A stretch of DNA of 64,000 nt, from positions 62,001 through 126,000 of the forward strand of contig ONDU01000001.1 of the NCBI GenBank assembly GCA_900316615.1, written 5' to 3'. Both the position numbers and the translations under genes were made by a program. Each line of letters begins with the position of its first letter. The stretch's first letter is position 1. The notes below the pieces were generated by a model. The model ran no database searches and was not told where the DNA came from. It saw nothing but the letters and a program-made list of their open reading frames with translations. This document shows, one piece after another, positions 25,164-34,788 of the stretch. The stretch comes from an uncultured Eubacteriales bacterium. Its GTDB lineage: Bacteria; Bacillota; Clostridia; Oscillospirales; Acutalibacteraceae.

Positions 25164-26930
25164 ATGGAAAATCAGAATGTAGTATACGGTATAAACGGAC
25201 CTGTTGTTACCGTACTAAAAACAAAAGCCTTTTCTATGATGGAAATGGTTTACGTAGGTGAAAAGAAGCTTGTCGGTGAGGTCATCACTGTTACAGATGA
25301 ACTTACCACAATTCAGGTTTACGAAGAAACAACAGGACTAAAGCCGGGCGACCCTGTTGTAGGCACAGGAGCACCTATGAACGTTCTGCTCGGTCCCGGA
25401 ATAATAACAAATATTTTTGACGGAATAGAGCGTCCGCTTCAGGCAATAGCAAAAGAAAGCGGTGCATTCATATCAAGAGGAGTTTCCGTACCTTCACTCG
25501 ATACCGAAAAGGAATGGGACGTTACCTTAAAAATAAAAACAGGCGACAGACTTAATCCGGGAGATATTTATGCAACATTACCCGAAACACCAGTCATTGA
25601 GCACAGACTGCTTGTTCCGCCAAATATAGGCGGAAAGGTAGAAAGAGTTGCCAAAAACGGAAAATATAAGCTCAATGATACAATAGCCGTACTTACTCTT
25701 GAGGACGGCAGGAAATATAACCTTACGCTTTGTCAGAAGTGGCCTATAAGAACTCCACGTCCCGTAAAGGAAAGACTTGCTCCCACAGTTCCGCTTGTAA
25801 CAGGACAGAGAGTAATAGATACTTTGTTCCCTGTTTCAAAGGGAGGAACTGCGGCAGTACCGGGCGGCTTCGGAACAGGCAAGACAATGACACAGCACCA
25901 GATAGCAAAATGGTGCGATGCCGACATAATAGTATATGTAGGCTGCGGTGAGCGTGGAAATGAAATGAGTCAGGTACTCGAAGAATTTTCGGCACTCGTA
26001 GACCCCAAGAATAACCGTCCTATGACCGACAGAACCGTACTTATAGCAAATACCTCCAATATGCCTGTTGCAGCAAGAGAGGCTTCCATATATACGGGAA
26101 TAACTCTTGCCGAGTATTACAGGGATATGGGCTATGATGTTGCTATAATGGCGGATTCGACCTCACGCTGGGCAGAGGCACTCAGAGAAATTTCAGGTCG
26201 TCTTGAAGAAATGCCTGCCGAGGAGGGTTATCCTGCATATCTTCCCTCAAGACTGGCGGAGTTCTACGAAAGAGCAGGAAGAGTAACGCCCTTGTGCGGA
26301 GTACAGGGTTCTGTAACTATAATCGGTGCGGTATCACCGCAGGGCGGCGACTTCTCCGAGCCTGTAACGCAGAATACTAAAAGATTTATACGCTGTTTTT
26401 GGGCATTGGATAAATCCCTTGCATATGCACGTCACTATCCTGCAATAAACTGGATAGACAGCTACAGCGAATACTTTACAGACTTAGACCCGTGGTTCAA
26501 GGAAAATTACGGCGAGGAGTTTGTAAGGTACAGAAACAATATAAGCTCTCTTCTTCAGGAGGAAAGCTCCTTGATGGAAATTGTAAAGCTTATAGGAGCA
26601 GATGTTCTGCCCGATGACCAGAAGCTTGTAATAGAAATAGCAAAGGTTATAAGAGTAGGTTATTTGCAGCAGAATGCTTTTCACAAGGACGATACCTATG
26701 TATCAATAGAAAAGCAGATGCTTATGATGAAAACGATACTTCACCTGTACGACAGAACAAAGCACCTTGTAAGTGCGAATATTCCGATAAGCAGGGTTTT
26801 GGAGCAGGGACTTTTTGACAAGCTCCTGAAAATGAAGTACGATATTCCGAACGACAAGCTTGAAATGTTTGACGATTATATAAGAGAGATAGACGAAAAG
26901 ATTGCTGATATAACGTCTGTTCAGGTTTAA
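25164..26930 (+). CDS. ntpA: V/A-type ATPase catalytic subunit A
   Basis: A 588-residue catalytic subunit that binds and hydrolyses or makes ATP. The P-loop is G-G-F-G-T-G-K-T (about residue 233), with the catalytic glutamate region G-C-G-E-R-G-N-E-M and the A/V-type insertion (about 115-185) that distinguishes A from F-type beta. D-S-T-S-R-W-A-E-A and [10 protein letters not shown] are strongly conserved. The length is standard. Confidence 0.96.
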   Translation: MENQNVVYGINGPVVTVLKTKAFSMMEMVYVGEKKLVGEVITVTDELTTIQVYEETTGLKPGDPVVGTGAPMNVLLGPGIITNIFDGIERPLQAIAKESGAFISRGVSVPSLDTEKEWDVTLKIKTGDRLNPGDIYATLPETPVIEHRLLVPPNIGGKVERVAKNGKYKLNDTIAVLTLEDGRKYNLTLCQKWPIRTPRPVKERLAPTVPLVTGQRVIDTLFPVSKGGTAAVPGGFGTGKTMTQHQIAKWCDADIIVYVGCGERGNEMSQVLEEFSALVDPKNNRPMTDRTVLIANTSNMPVAAREASIYTGITLAEYYRDMGYDVAIMADSTSRWAEALREISGRLEEMPAEEGYPAYLPSRLAEFYERAGRVTPLCGVQGSVTIIGAVSPQGGDFSEPVTQNTKRFIRCFWALDKSLAYARHYPAINWIDSYSEYFTDLDPWFKENYGEEFVRYRNNISSLLQEESSLMEIVKLIGADVLPDDQKLVIEIAKVIRVGYLQQNAFHKDDTYVSIEKQMLMMKTILHLYDRTKHLVSANIPISRVLEQGLFDKLLKMKYDIPNDKLEMFDDYIREIDEKIADITSVQV

Positions 26931-26955
26931 TTTCATTGAAAGAAGGTAAGCACCA

Positions 26956-28368
26956 ATGATTATAGATTATGTGGGCGTTAAGGAAATAAACGGTTCACTT
27001 ATAGTTATCGACGGAGTAAAAGACGCTTTCTTCGATGAGGTTGTGGACATTCGTTTAGATGACGGCACGGTACGCAGGGGAAGAATAGTAACCATGGAGG
27101 GCGAGCGTGTAGTAGTACAGGTATTTCAGGGTACACGTTCAATCTCTCTTTCAAACACAAGAACAAGACTGACAGGACACCCTATGGAAGTATCGCTTTC
27201 ATCTGAGGTAGTCGGCAGAGTGTTCAACGGTGCAGGTGAGCCTATAGACGGCTTCGGAGATGTATTCCCCGATAAGAAATATGATATAAACGGTTCTCCG
27301 ATAAACCCTGTTTCACGTATATATCCCCAGAACTACATAAATACGGGAATTTCCACTATAGACACGCTTATGACCCTGATAAGAGGGCAGAAGCTTCCTA
27401 TATTTTCGGGTTCGGGTATGAGCCACAACGAACTTGCGGTACAGATAGTAAGACAGGCTAAAATTGCCGATACGGCAGGACAGGGCTTTGTAGTAGTGTT
27501 TGCTGCTATGGGTGTAAAGAACGATGTTGCCGATTATTTCAGAAGAAGCTTTGAGGAATCGGGAGTACTGCAAAGGGTTGTAATGTTTCTAAACCTTGCG
27601 AATGACCCTATTATTGAGCGTATACTTACTCCCAGATGTGCTTTAGCTACGGCTGAGTATCTTGCATTTGAGCAGAACAAGCACGTACTTGTAATTATGA
27701 CGGATATGACATCATATGCTGAGGCACTCCGAGAGTTCAGTACATCAAAGGGAGAAATTCCGGGAAGAAAGGGTTTCCCCGGATATATGTACTCTGACCT
27801 TGCATCACTTTATGAGCGTGCAGGTATGGTAAAGGGAAAGCAGGGTTCTGTTACGCAGATACCGATACTTACAATGCCGAATGATGATATTACTCACCCT
27901 ATACCCGACCTTACGGGATATATTACCGAGGGACAGATTGTTCTTGACAGGTCTTTGCAGGCACAGGGAATATATCCGCCTGTTTCGGTTCTGCCGTCGC
28001 TTTCACGTCTTATGAAGGACGGTATAGGAAAAGGTTTTACAAGAGAGGATCATCAGGCAATTGCAAACCAGCTTTTTGCTTCGTATGCAAAGGTTATGGA
28101 CGCACGTTCTCTGTCATCGGTTATCGGTGAAGAGGAGCTTTCTGCGGTAGACAAGAAGTATATACAGTTCGGAAGGCTTTTTGAACAGAGGTTTGTCAAG
28201 CAGGGCAAAAACGATAACAGAACTATTGAACAAAGCTTGGATTTAGGCTGGGAGCTTCTGTCGCACCTTCCCAAGAGTGAGCTTGACCGTGTAGATGATG
28301 AAACGCTCAATGCTCATTATATAGACAATATTGAGGAGAGGGACGCAAGAAAAAATACGCCCGTATAA
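26956..28368 (+). CDS. ntpB: V/A-type ATPase regulatory subunit B
   Basis: A 470-residue non-catalytic subunit alternating with A in the hexameric head. It has no Walker A loop: [10 protein letters not shown] replaces it, as expected for B. Family motifs [23 protein letters not shown] and [11 protein letters not shown] are present. It begins 25 bp after subunit A with AAGAAGGTAAG upstream. Confidence 0.96.
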   Translation: MIIDYVGVKEINGSLIVIDGVKDAFFDEVVDIRLDDGTVRRGRIVTMEGERVVVQVFQGTRSISLSNTRTRLTGHPMEVSLSSEVVGRVFNGAGEPIDGFGDVFPDKKYDINGSPINPVSRIYPQNYINTGISTIDTLMTLIRGQKLPIFSGSGMSHNELAVQIVRQAKIADTAGQGFVVVFAAMGVKNDVADYFRRSFEESGVLQRVVMFLNLANDPIIERILTPRCALATAEYLAFEQNKHVLVIMTDMTSYAEALREFSTSKGEIPGRKGFPGYMYSDLASLYERAGMVKGKQGSVTQIPILTMPNDDITHPIPDLTGYITEGQIVLDRSLQAQGIYPPVSVLPSLSRLMKDGIGKGFTREDHQAIANQLFASYAKVMDARSLSSVIGEEELSAVDKKYIQFGRLFEQRFVKQGKNDNRTIEQSLDLGWELLSHLPKSELDRVDDETLNAHYIDNIEERDARKNTPV

Positions 28369-28389
28369 AAAATGAAAGCGGTGATTTAA

Positions 28390-29046
28390 ATGGCAGGTAA
28401 GACTGCTGCGACAAAGGGTAATCTTATCAATATGAAAAAATCACTGGCTCTTGCTAAAGTAGGCTATGACCTTATGGATAAGAAAAGAAATATTCTTATA
28501 AGGGAAATGATGGCTCTGATAGACAAGGCAAATGAAATACAGAGCAAAATTGACGATGCCTACAGCGAGGCATATCTCAGCTTGCAGACGGCTAATATAA
28601 CAATAGGTTTTAACAGTGCCATAGCAAACGCTATTCCGATAGAGGACACTCTTCAGATTTCGTACAGGAGTGTTATGGGAGTTGAAATTCCGATAGTTAC
28701 AATAGACTGTGACAGCACCGCAGGAATATCGCTTGAATATGGTATGTATGAAACCAACAATGTACTTGATAATGCAAGGTTCAAGTTTGTACAGGTAAAA
28801 AGGCTTACAGCGATACTTGCTGAGATAGAAAACAGTGTATACAGGCTTGCCGTGGCTATAAAGACCACGCAAAGACGTGCAAATGCTCTTAAAAATATTA
28901 TGATACCTCGCTTTGAGAATGACGTTAAGATGATAACAGATGCCCTTGACGAGATGGACAGGGAGGAGTTCTCAAGAATGAAGGTAATCAAGACACAGAA
29001 ACAGAACAAGGAGCTTCTGAAGAAACGTATAGAGGCTATGTCCTGA
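28390..29046 (+). CDS. ntpD: V/A-type ATPase central-shaft subunit D
   Basis: A 218-residue shaft subunit with long N- and C-terminal helices. Recognisable stretches are A-T-K-G-N-L-I-N-M-K-K-S-L, L-M-D-K-K-R-N-I-L-I-R-E-M, and the C-terminal R-R-A-N-A-L-K-N-I-M-I-P-R-F of AtpD/NtpD. It is the last gene of the operon and is followed 8 bp later by a strong terminator. Confidence 0.93.
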   Translation: MAGKTAATKGNLINMKKSLALAKVGYDLMDKKRNILIREMMALIDKANEIQSKIDDAYSEAYLSLQTANITIGFNSAIANAIPIEDTLQISYRSVMGVEIPIVTIDCDSTAGISLEYGMYETNNVLDNARFKFVQVKRLTAILAEIENSVYRLAVAIKTTQRRANALKNIMIPRFENDVKMITDALDEMDREEFSRMKVIKTQKQNKELLKKRIEAMS

Positions 29047-29054
29047 TAAAAGCA

Positions 29055-29089
29055 GCCGTCTTATTATTTTGAAAAAATAATAAGACGGC
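29055..29089 (+). terminator. Terminator of the ATPase operon
   Basis: GCCGTCTTATTATTTT pairs with AAAATAATAAGACGGC-type sequence (about 15-bp stem), followed by GTATTTTTG. Confidence 0.85.
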
Positions 29090-29097
29090 GTATTTTT

Positions 29098-29126
29098 GCC
29101 CCTATGCCGTTTTACGGCATAGGGGC
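29098..29126. other. Strong GC-rich hairpin
   Basis: GCCCCTATGCCGT and ACGGCATAGGGGC form a 13-bp perfect stem with a 3-nt TTT loop, just after the ATPase terminator and before family B copy 3. Confidence 0.7.
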
Positions 29127-29141
29127 TTTGAGGCATTGAGA

Positions 29142-29228
29142 GTTTAAGGGCTTCACCCTTAAAAATCCTGACGAGGGCTCTGCCCTCGACCCGCAAGCCT
29201 TTGAAAAGGCTTGACCTAAACTTTATGT
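29142..29228 (-). repeat. Family B serial-hairpin repeat, copy 3 (inverted)
   Basis: Read on the minus strand: ATAAAGTTTAGGTCAAGCC, a CAAGCCTTTTCAAAGGCTTG hairpin, CGAGGGCAGAGCCCTCG, then TTTTTAAGGGTGAAGCCCTTAAA. It lies just downstream of the minus-strand gene at 29246. Confidence 0.88.
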
Positions 29229-29245
29229 TTTTAATTTATAGAAAA

Positions 29246-29839
29246 TCAAAGCTGTTTTCCGCACTGATTGCAAAATTTAGCACCGTTAACAAGTTTTGCA
29301 CCGCAGTTGGGGCAGTTATTGCTTATGGGAGCACCGCATTTATTGCAGAATTTTGAGGTTTCGGGATTTATAGCCTTACATTTAGGACAAACAACCTGGT
29401 CACTGCCTACTTTAGAGCCGGCACTGTTTATAAGAACCTGCTTACCGCCTGTGTAGATAGCTTTTTCGATAACGGCAAATATTTCGGTAGGCAGACGTTT
29501 TTGTCTGAATGCTCCGAAGCCTGCGGATATAGCGAGAGGCCATGCTATGAAAAGACCTACAGCACCTGCACCTAGTTTGTCCGACCAGTTGCCCTCTCCG
29601 ACCATTACATTGAGAACATCACCTGAAAGAACAAAGTTGACGGTTATTGCAAGACGTGTACCCGAAAGGGTTTTCCAAGCGTCTTTAGGCTGACTTGCCT
29701 GTAAAATATATCCCTCTGATGTGGGGGAGGACTGAACCTCCATATGCTTTTCAATGTTAAGAAATGATGTTACGGATTTTACAATATCATCAAGATTTAC
29801 TCCGTTGATAATGCGAAAAGCTCTTGATTCGTTTGCCAT
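29246..29839 (-). CDS. Double zinc-ribbon protein
   Basis: A 197-residue protein. The first 110 residues form an unassigned alpha/beta region (A-F-R-I-I-N-G-V-N-L-D-D-I-V) with a short hydrophobic stretch near 90-110 (G-A-V-G-L-F-I-A-W-P-L-A). The C-terminus has two zinc ribbons: C-P-K-C...C-N-K-C and C-P-N-C...C-N-Q-C. ATG 29839 is used because AAGGAG is 9 nt upstream; an in-frame TTG at 29848 touches it. This type of protein is common in clostridia but has no known role. Confidence 0.7.
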   Translation of the reverse strand: MANESRAFRIINGVNLDDIVKSVTSFLNIEKHMEVQSSPTSEGYILQASQPKDAWKTLSGTRLAITVNFVLSGDVLNVMVGEGNWSDKLGAGAVGLFIAWPLAISAGFGAFRQKRLPTEIFAVIEKAIYTGGKQVLINSAGSKVGSDQVVCPKCKAINPETSKFCNKCGAPISNNCPNCGAKLVNGAKFCNQCGKQL

Positions 29840-29943
29840 AAAAAACAACTCCTTTATGTATGCTTTATCAATCTTTCAAGGACTGTAATATGCTTATGAA
29901 CAATTATTTATAAAATAAGTCTGTTTTAAGCTTATCTGTGCTT

Positions 29944-29972
29944 ATTGTACCATAATTAAATGATTAAATCAA
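29944..29972 (-). promoter_or_regulatory. Promoter of the double zinc-ribbon gene
   Basis: Minus strand TTGATT, 17 bp, TACAAT with an extended -10 TGG; about 105 bp upstream of the start. Confidence 0.65.
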
Positions 29973-30031
29973 TATTTATGTTTATTTAACAGTAGAATAT
30001 TTTTACATTTTAAAGAATATTACTATAAATG

Positions 30032-30074
30032 AAAATAAACCCGTATTATATGCAGATGATACGGGCTTATTTTA
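30032..30074. terminator. Terminator of the 30081-31271 gene
   Basis: AAAATAAACCCGTAT pairs with ATACGGGCTTATTTT with a single C-A-type mismatch. Read on the minus strand, the stem's closing GGGTTTATTTTC supplies the T-rich tract. Confidence 0.7.
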
Positions 30075-30080
30075 GTTTTG

Positions 30081-31271
30081 TTATTTGGTTGCTGCTTCCG
30101 TAACCTTTTCGGTTTCAGAAGTAATTTCGGTGCTGTCGGAGGTTTCGTTCTCAGTGGAAATTTCAGCTTCGGTAGGCATTTCGTATTCTCCCGCCTTAAG
30201 CGTTGCAATATCCTTGTTGAAATCGTCCTCGCTGAGCTTGTTGTAGTTTATGGTAATTTTTCCTACATAAGCGTTCTCGGTATTTATTGAAAGCTTGTTA
30301 TTCTTTACTGAAGCTTCAACGGAATATTCATTCTCGTATTTCATAGTAATATTTTTTCCGTCAAAATTATATTTTTGAATAGTTTCAACTATTCTGGAGT
30401 TATAACCGCTGTACTGTGTCATAAAGCCGTTATCGTCAAATCTTACGTATTCTATATAACCGTAAGAAACAGCGGAATCATCTTTTTTCCATATGCCGAG
30501 AATGCTGTCATTATTTTTGAATTCGGGACCTTTAAGACTTTCTGCTCCGGGAATTTCCCAAGTGTTTGTCATATCAAATTTTCCGTCATCTCCGTAGCCG
30601 TCAATAGTCATTGTCAGAGTTTTTCCCTGTATGAGATTACCCCTTACATCATATAAAAATTTTATGATAACTTGTCCGTCTTGTATAATTGAGAAAGTAT
30701 TATCTTCGTATTTTACATCGGTATAGGTATTTTTCTGATATATGTAATCATCGTAGCTTATAACCTCAAGATAATTGTCACCGAAGTTATAATATGCTGA
30801 AGAAGTTTGTCCGGTGTTGTCATCTGTCTGATTTACAACCCATTTACCCTTGATTGTGTTGTTGAAAAATACGAAATATACACTTGCTGCCAGTGCGGAA
30901 AGTACAATTAAGGTTATAATTGCTATTGTAACCTTGGTAGAAGCTTTCATTTTCTTTTTGTTTTTTGCTTCTGTCTCAGCGAGAGTTTTCTCTGTAAAAT
31001 CGTTTTTGTCGTAGCCCTCTACATAGTCTTCAAGCTCGCCGAATTGTGAAGTATACTTTTCGTCATCATCGTCATCATATGAGAATTCCGATAATATATC
31101 TTCCTTATTGCTGTCATCTGATTTTTCGGGATTTATATCAGAACTTTTTGCTGTGTCTTCCAAGGCTTCGGTTGTAAAAGATTCTGACCATTCTTCCGAA
31201 GGAGTATCGTCTTCAATGCTTTTTTCGGTATCAGGTACTACCTTTTCTTCATCATTTTCGCTGTAAGTCAT
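30081..31271 (-). CDS. Single-pass membrane protein with acidic cytoplasmic domain and lipocalin-like ectodomain
   Basis: A 396-residue protein. The first 108 residues are very acidic (D-D-D-D-E-K and E/S-rich) and probably cytoplasmic. One membrane helix follows (about 113-135, T-I-A-I-I-T-L-I-V-L). The exterior domain begins G-K-W-V-V-N-Q-T-D-D and has beta-strand patterns resembling DUF5640/lipocalin-like domains (G-I-W-K-K-D-D, two G-x-W repeats). The last 40 residues are S/T/E-rich. The substrate or role is unknown. It lies between two zinc-ribbon genes on the same strand but has its own promoter. Confidence 0.6.
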   Translation of the reverse strand: MTYSENDEEKVVPDTEKSIEDDTPSEEWSESFTTEALEDTAKSSDINPEKSDDSNKEDILSEFSYDDDDDEKYTSQFGELEDYVEGYDKNDFTEKTLAETEAKNKKKMKASTKVTIAIITLIVLSALAASVYFVFFNNTIKGKWVVNQTDDNTGQTSSAYYNFGDNYLEVISYDDYIYQKNTYTDVKYEDNTFSIIQDGQVIIKFLYDVRGNLIQGKTLTMTIDGYGDDGKFDMTNTWEIPGAESLKGPEFKNNDSILGIWKKDDSAVSYGYIEYVRFDDNGFMTQYSGYNSRIVETIQKYNFDGKNITMKYENEYSVEASVKNNKLSINTENAYVGKITINYNKLSEDDFNKDIATLKAGEYEMPTEAEISTENETSDSTEITSETEKVTEAATK

Positions 31272-31316
31272 AATATTCCTCCTGATTTTAATAATTAGTT
31301 TTAAGAAACTTTTTTA

Positions 31317-31345
31317 ATTATATTATATTTGAAAAAATGTTGCAA
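31317..31345 (-). promoter_or_regulatory. Promoter of the 30081-31271 gene
   Basis: Minus strand TTGCAA, 17 bp, TATAAT. AGGAGG precedes the start at 31271. Confidence 0.65.
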
Positions 31346-31404
31346 CTGTTCTTTTAAAATTTAAGCTTATCTTTAAACAAAAAGCTTTCGGTTACGCTCA
31401 GACA

Positions 31405-31499
31405 GGCGATTGCAGTGCTCAAAATATTTTATATTTTGAGCGAGTAAAAGTGCAGGCACTTTTACCGCCCGTGATAAATCACGGGCAGCTGCAATCGCC
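31405..31499. repeat. Family A cloverleaf repeat, copy 6
   Basis: Outer stem GGCGATTGCAG (31405-31415) with CTGCAATCGCC (31489-31499). Hairpins at 31417-31441, 31444-31465 and 31467-31486. Farther out, GCTTTCGG (31384-31391) and CCGAAAGC (31509-31516) can also pair, extending the structure across the interval. Confidence 0.92.
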
Positions 31500-31520
31500 G
31501 CAGCTAAGCCGAAAGCATTG

Positions 31521-33611
31521 TTATTGAGCAAAGAATCTGAATTCTTCGTTAGCCAGTCTTATTTTAAGCTGGGAGTTGAAGGAAGAAAGCTCCGTCTCTT
31601 TTTGGGGAGGGATAATTACATCATTGACATAAGTCTTATTTACGGAATCGAGGTCAATTATGTAGCAGCGGTTATTTCTTGTTATTATTTCTGCGTGAAT
31701 ACGGCTGACAGCACGGTTATCGGCAATAACATAATCACAGCTTGATTTTTCCCTTCCGATTTTGAAGCAAGCTTTATTTATTATAATTTTTTCACCATTG
31801 CTTACTCTTATAAGATACGGATATTTTACATTTTGGTTTATCATAACATCTCGTGATAAAGCTGTTGTTTTATCATATTTTTCCGGGGTGTTGTCATCTG
31901 AATATAACGTTGGTGTGTTCGGATTTAAAACATTGTTATTCTGAGAACTGTTTAGTTGTTCTTCCAAAATTGGGGTTTTATCCTGTTGTTTAGAAATTTC
32001 AGAATTATTGTTTAAGTTCTTACCGCACTCGAAGCAGAAAACAGCGGAGTTATCATTTTCAGCACCGCAGTTACCGCAAATTTTGATTTCGTCGGAGCTT
32101 GCAGAGACTGCATTGTTGCCGTCAGGGTTGACAGGGTTTTCAGATAGTCCGAGCCTGTTACCGCACTCGAAGCAGAAAACAGCGGAGTTATCATTTTCAG
32201 CACCGCAGTTACCGCAAATCTTGATTTTGTCAGAGCTTGCAGAGACTGCATTGTTGCTGTCAGAGTTGACAGAGTTTTCAGATAGTCCGAATCTGTTACC
32301 GCACTCGAAGCAGAAAACAGCGGAGTTATCATTTTCAGCACCGCAGTTACCGCAAATTTTGATTTTGTCAGAGCTTGCAGAGGCTGAGTTATCGCTTTCA
32401 GAGTTGACAGAGCTTCCTGATAGTCCGAACCTGTTACCGCACTCAAAGCAGAAAACAGCGGAATTATCATTTTCAGCACCGCAGTTACTGCAAATTTTGA
32501 TTTCGTCCGAGGTTAAGTTATCAGCTTCAATATTTTCTGTTTCAGTTTTTAAAGCGGTTTTGTCGGCGTTATCTTCGGAGGGACTTGCTGTATTATTATT
32601 GTATGTAATGTCTGATGGAGCTTTTTCGGGTTCAAAGTCATTTTGCTTATTTTCGTTAATTTCAGAAGCAGCAGATAATTCTGTTTTTTCGTTTTGACTT
32701 TCGTCCGGCGTAACGGCTTCGGTAATATCAGGCGGAATTATGACATCAGTCTTTTGAATGTCAGTGAGATTAAGGTTATCCTTACTCAGTGTTACAGCTT
32801 TGCTGTGCTGTTCGCTTACTAAGTCAGAAGCGTCCTTTTCCAAGCCTTTATTTATGGTGGCAGACGGAGCTTCTTTTTCTGACGAATCGGGTTTTTGATG
32901 AACAGGCTTTGTATACAGCTCCTGAGAAACTGTATTTTGTGTCTTTTGAACGGGAGAGCTTTGCGAAACCTGCAGACTTTGTAAATTCTGAGGATTTTTT
33001 AAATTTAGCGGATTTTGCAGATTTATCGGTCTGGCAAAGCCATTGTTATTTCTTGAATTATTTCCTGAAAGTCTGATTATAAAAGCTTCAAATTCTTCAA
33101 GAGAAAATCCGTTCGGATTTTTAAAGAAGTTTATATATTCATATACATATGTTCTGTCCTCATTGCCGTCAAAAAGTACGTTGAAAGCAATTTGCTTTAA
33201 GAACACATAAGGAACAGCCGTATTCTGAATACTGATTATAGGAAAATATATACAGAAAAGCCTTCCGCTGTTTGGCTCTATAAACATAAAATCTCTGTTG
33301 AAGTAAAGATTATTGAGACTAAGCCTGTTTCTTTTACAGTTTTTCATAATCTGAACAGCCTTGTAAATAATATCAAGGAACTTTCTTTTTGAAACTGTTC
33401 CTTTTAAGTACTGACTGAGCTGAACAAGACCGTTTACTCTGCACTCGATGGAAGGTCTGCCGTAAAAATTTCCTGCTCTGATTATAAGAAGGCCGTCAAC
33501 TCTTCCCGAAGAAGCTATCATTAATTCGTGATTATTTATCATTTCGGGATATACAAGACTATTTATGACGTACATTCCGTTTTGTTTTTGTTGAAAGGAT
33601 ACCATTCCCAT
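31521..33611 (-). CDS. DUF6382-like, zinc-ribbon-repeat and FHA-domain protein
   Basis: A 696-residue protein. The N-terminal 185 residues resemble the DUF6382 domain often fused to FHA domains. A low-complexity linker follows (about 190-380). Four almost identical 46-residue zinc-ribbon repeats come next (I-K-I-C-x-N-C-G-A-E-N ... V-F-C-F-E-C-G). A C-terminal FHA domain has I-G-R-E-K-S-S and S-R-I-H-A-E, which bind phosphothreonine. FHA proteins recruit partners phosphorylated by Ser/Thr kinases, but no such kinase lies in this window. AAGGGCGG precedes ATG 33611. Confidence 0.8.
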   Translation of the reverse strand: MGMVSFQQKQNGMYVINSLVYPEMINNHELMIASSGRVDGLLIIRAGNFYGRPSIECRVNGLVQLSQYLKGTVSKRKFLDIIYKAVQIMKNCKRNRLSLNNLYFNRDFMFIEPNSGRLFCIYFPIISIQNTAVPYVFLKQIAFNVLFDGNEDRTYVYEYINFFKNPNGFSLEEFEAFIIRLSGNNSRNNNGFARPINLQNPLNLKNPQNLQSLQVSQSSPVQKTQNTVSQELYTKPVHQKPDSSEKEAPSATINKGLEKDASDLVSEQHSKAVTLSKDNLNLTDIQKTDVIIPPDITEAVTPDESQNEKTELSAASEINENKQNDFEPEKAPSDITYNNNTASPSEDNADKTALKTETENIEADNLTSDEIKICSNCGAENDNSAVFCFECGNRFGLSGSSVNSESDNSASASSDKIKICGNCGAENDNSAVFCFECGNRFGLSENSVNSDSNNAVSASSDKIKICGNCGAENDNSAVFCFECGNRLGLSENPVNPDGNNAVSASSDEIKICGNCGAENDNSAVFCFECGKNLNNNSEISKQQDKTPILEEQLNSSQNNNVLNPNTPTLYSDDNTPEKYDKTTALSRDVMINQNVKYPYLIRVSNGEKIIINKACFKIGREKSSCDYVIADNRAVSRIHAEIITRNNRCYIIDLDSVNKTYVNDVIIPPQKETELSSFNSQLKIRLANEEFRFFAQ
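32020..32510 (-). repeat. Four 138-bp tandem repeats encoding zinc ribbons
   Basis: The DNA encoding the four C-x-N-C ... C-F-E-C ribbons repeats about every 138 bp with very high identity. This suggests recent duplication within the gene. Confidence 0.88.
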
Positions 33612-33924
33612 TTTTAACCGCCCTTTTTATGCAAATTATACAATTTTGATATAAAAAATGTTAAAATAAGATATTCTATATACATTCAAATCATACCATA
33701 ATTATATATATCCTGTCAAACAAAATAGAAATAAATAATATGCAGGTGTTATAAATTTTCCTTTTCGTTAAATATAGGTACGGTTTTTAAATGTTACATA
33801 AAAAAACTTATATAAATTTATATGAAATTACGATTGATAAGATATTTATTTAAGTGTATTATTTTTATTGAAGGATTGTTTCGGACTGAGACAAAAATAT
33901 ATACTAAGGAGATGAAATTCAGGT
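33612..33924. other. Divergent intergenic region
   Basis: A 313-bp A/T-rich interval between divergent genes. It holds the promoter at 33834-33862 for the plus-strand gene. I could not pick a convincing promoter for the minus-strand FHA gene, although ATTATA at 33636-33641 might be its -10. Confidence 0.5.
33834..33862 (+). promoter_or_regulatory. Promoter of the 2H phosphoesterase-like gene
   Basis: TTGATA (33834-33839), 17 bp, TATTAT (33857-33862), about 60 bp upstream of the start. Confidence 0.6.
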
Positions 33925-34635
33925 ATGGAGAAATACAATGATTTTTTAAGCAGAATAAGCTATCAGCAGCCGCAGCTTCAGCTCGGAGAAGGAAAATTTG
34001 AAGCTGCCGCAGGAGTATCTCAAAAGGTAAATTCCGAAAACTGCTTTAAAGCCTTTTACGGCGATACAGTAGTGTTTGACCTTGGGGGCAAGACAAAGAA
34101 GAAACTGAATAAAATAATAGACAAGCTCTATGAGGAAGCTTCCGAATGCTTCTGCGAAAGACTTAAAGAGCATACTCTGCATATGACGCTTCACGATTTA
34201 AGTGCGGCAGATAATATTGAGGAGATAGCAGCGGATGTTTTCAGAAATGAGGTGAAGCTTCTGAGAGCTATCAAAAAAGAACCTATTGAATCACACAAAA
34301 TACAAATGCAGACTAATTATATTGTAAATATGGCAAATATAAGTCTTGTTATGGCACTTGTTCCTGCCGATAAGACAGAATGGAATAAGCTGCAAAAGCT
34401 TTACTCCTTGGTTGATAAGGTAAGAGTATGTCCTTATCCGTATCTTACGCCGCATATAACGCTTGCATATTTCAATTGCAACGGCTTTGAGCAGGAAGCT
34501 GCCGATAAGCTCAAGGAGCTTGTTGAAAAATTAAATTCAAAAAGTATGGAAATTACTTTGGATACTGATAAGCTGTTTTATCAGAAATTTGTCAGTATGA
34601 ATGAATATATGAATGTTTTCAAATTGTCAGAATAA
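33925..34635 (+). CDS. 2H phosphoesterase-like (LigT/2'-5' RNA ligase superfamily) protein
   Basis: A 236-residue protein with two H-x-T motifs, the hallmark of 2H phosphoesterases: L-H-M-T-L-H near residue 87 and T-P-H-I-T-L-A-Y-F near 174. The spacing fits the two-lobed LigT fold, in which the two His/Thr pairs act on 2',3'-cyclic or 2'-5' phosphodiesters. The first 35 residues are extra. ORF borders are clear: AAGGAGATG upstream and a terminator 16 bp downstream. The substrate is unknown. The gene is monocistronic. Confidence 0.68.
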   Translation: MEKYNDFLSRISYQQPQLQLGEGKFEAAAGVSQKVNSENCFKAFYGDTVVFDLGGKTKKKLNKIIDKLYEEASECFCERLKEHTLHMTLHDLSAADNIEEIAADVFRNEVKLLRAIKKEPIESHKIQMQTNYIVNMANISLVMALVPADKTEWNKLQKLYSLVDKVRVCPYPYLTPHITLAYFNCNGFEQEAADKLKELVEKLNSKSMEITLDTDKLFYQKFVSMNEYMNVFKLSE

Positions 34636-34650
34636 GCCTCTGAAAAAAGA

Positions 34651-34693
34651 AAAATAAGCTTTGCCCTAAAAATAATGGGCAGAGCTTATTTTT
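34651..34693 (+). terminator. Terminator of the 2H phosphoesterase-like gene
   Basis: AAAATAAGCTTTGCCC pairs with GGGCAGAGCTTATTTT (one internal mismatch), followed by TATATAG. Confidence 0.75.
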
Positions 34694-34719
34694 ATATAGA
34701 ACAAAATGTAAAAATAATA

Positions 34720-34749
34720 ACAGCCTGCTGTGCGAAAACAACAGGCTGT
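34720..34749 (-). terminator. Terminator of the Big2-CAP gene at 34789
   Basis: ACAGCCTG pairs with CAGGCTGT. On the minus strand it is followed by TATTATTTTTAC. Confidence 0.7.
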
Positions 34750-34788
34750 CTTAATCATTACTCAGAAGTAATTGTTTTGGCTATTCTA

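Noticed and set aside
32008..32697. Long open frames on both strands across the zinc-ribbon repeats
   Set aside because: They repeat with the same 138-bp period and result from the near-identical repeats. No independent start signal or domain is seen.
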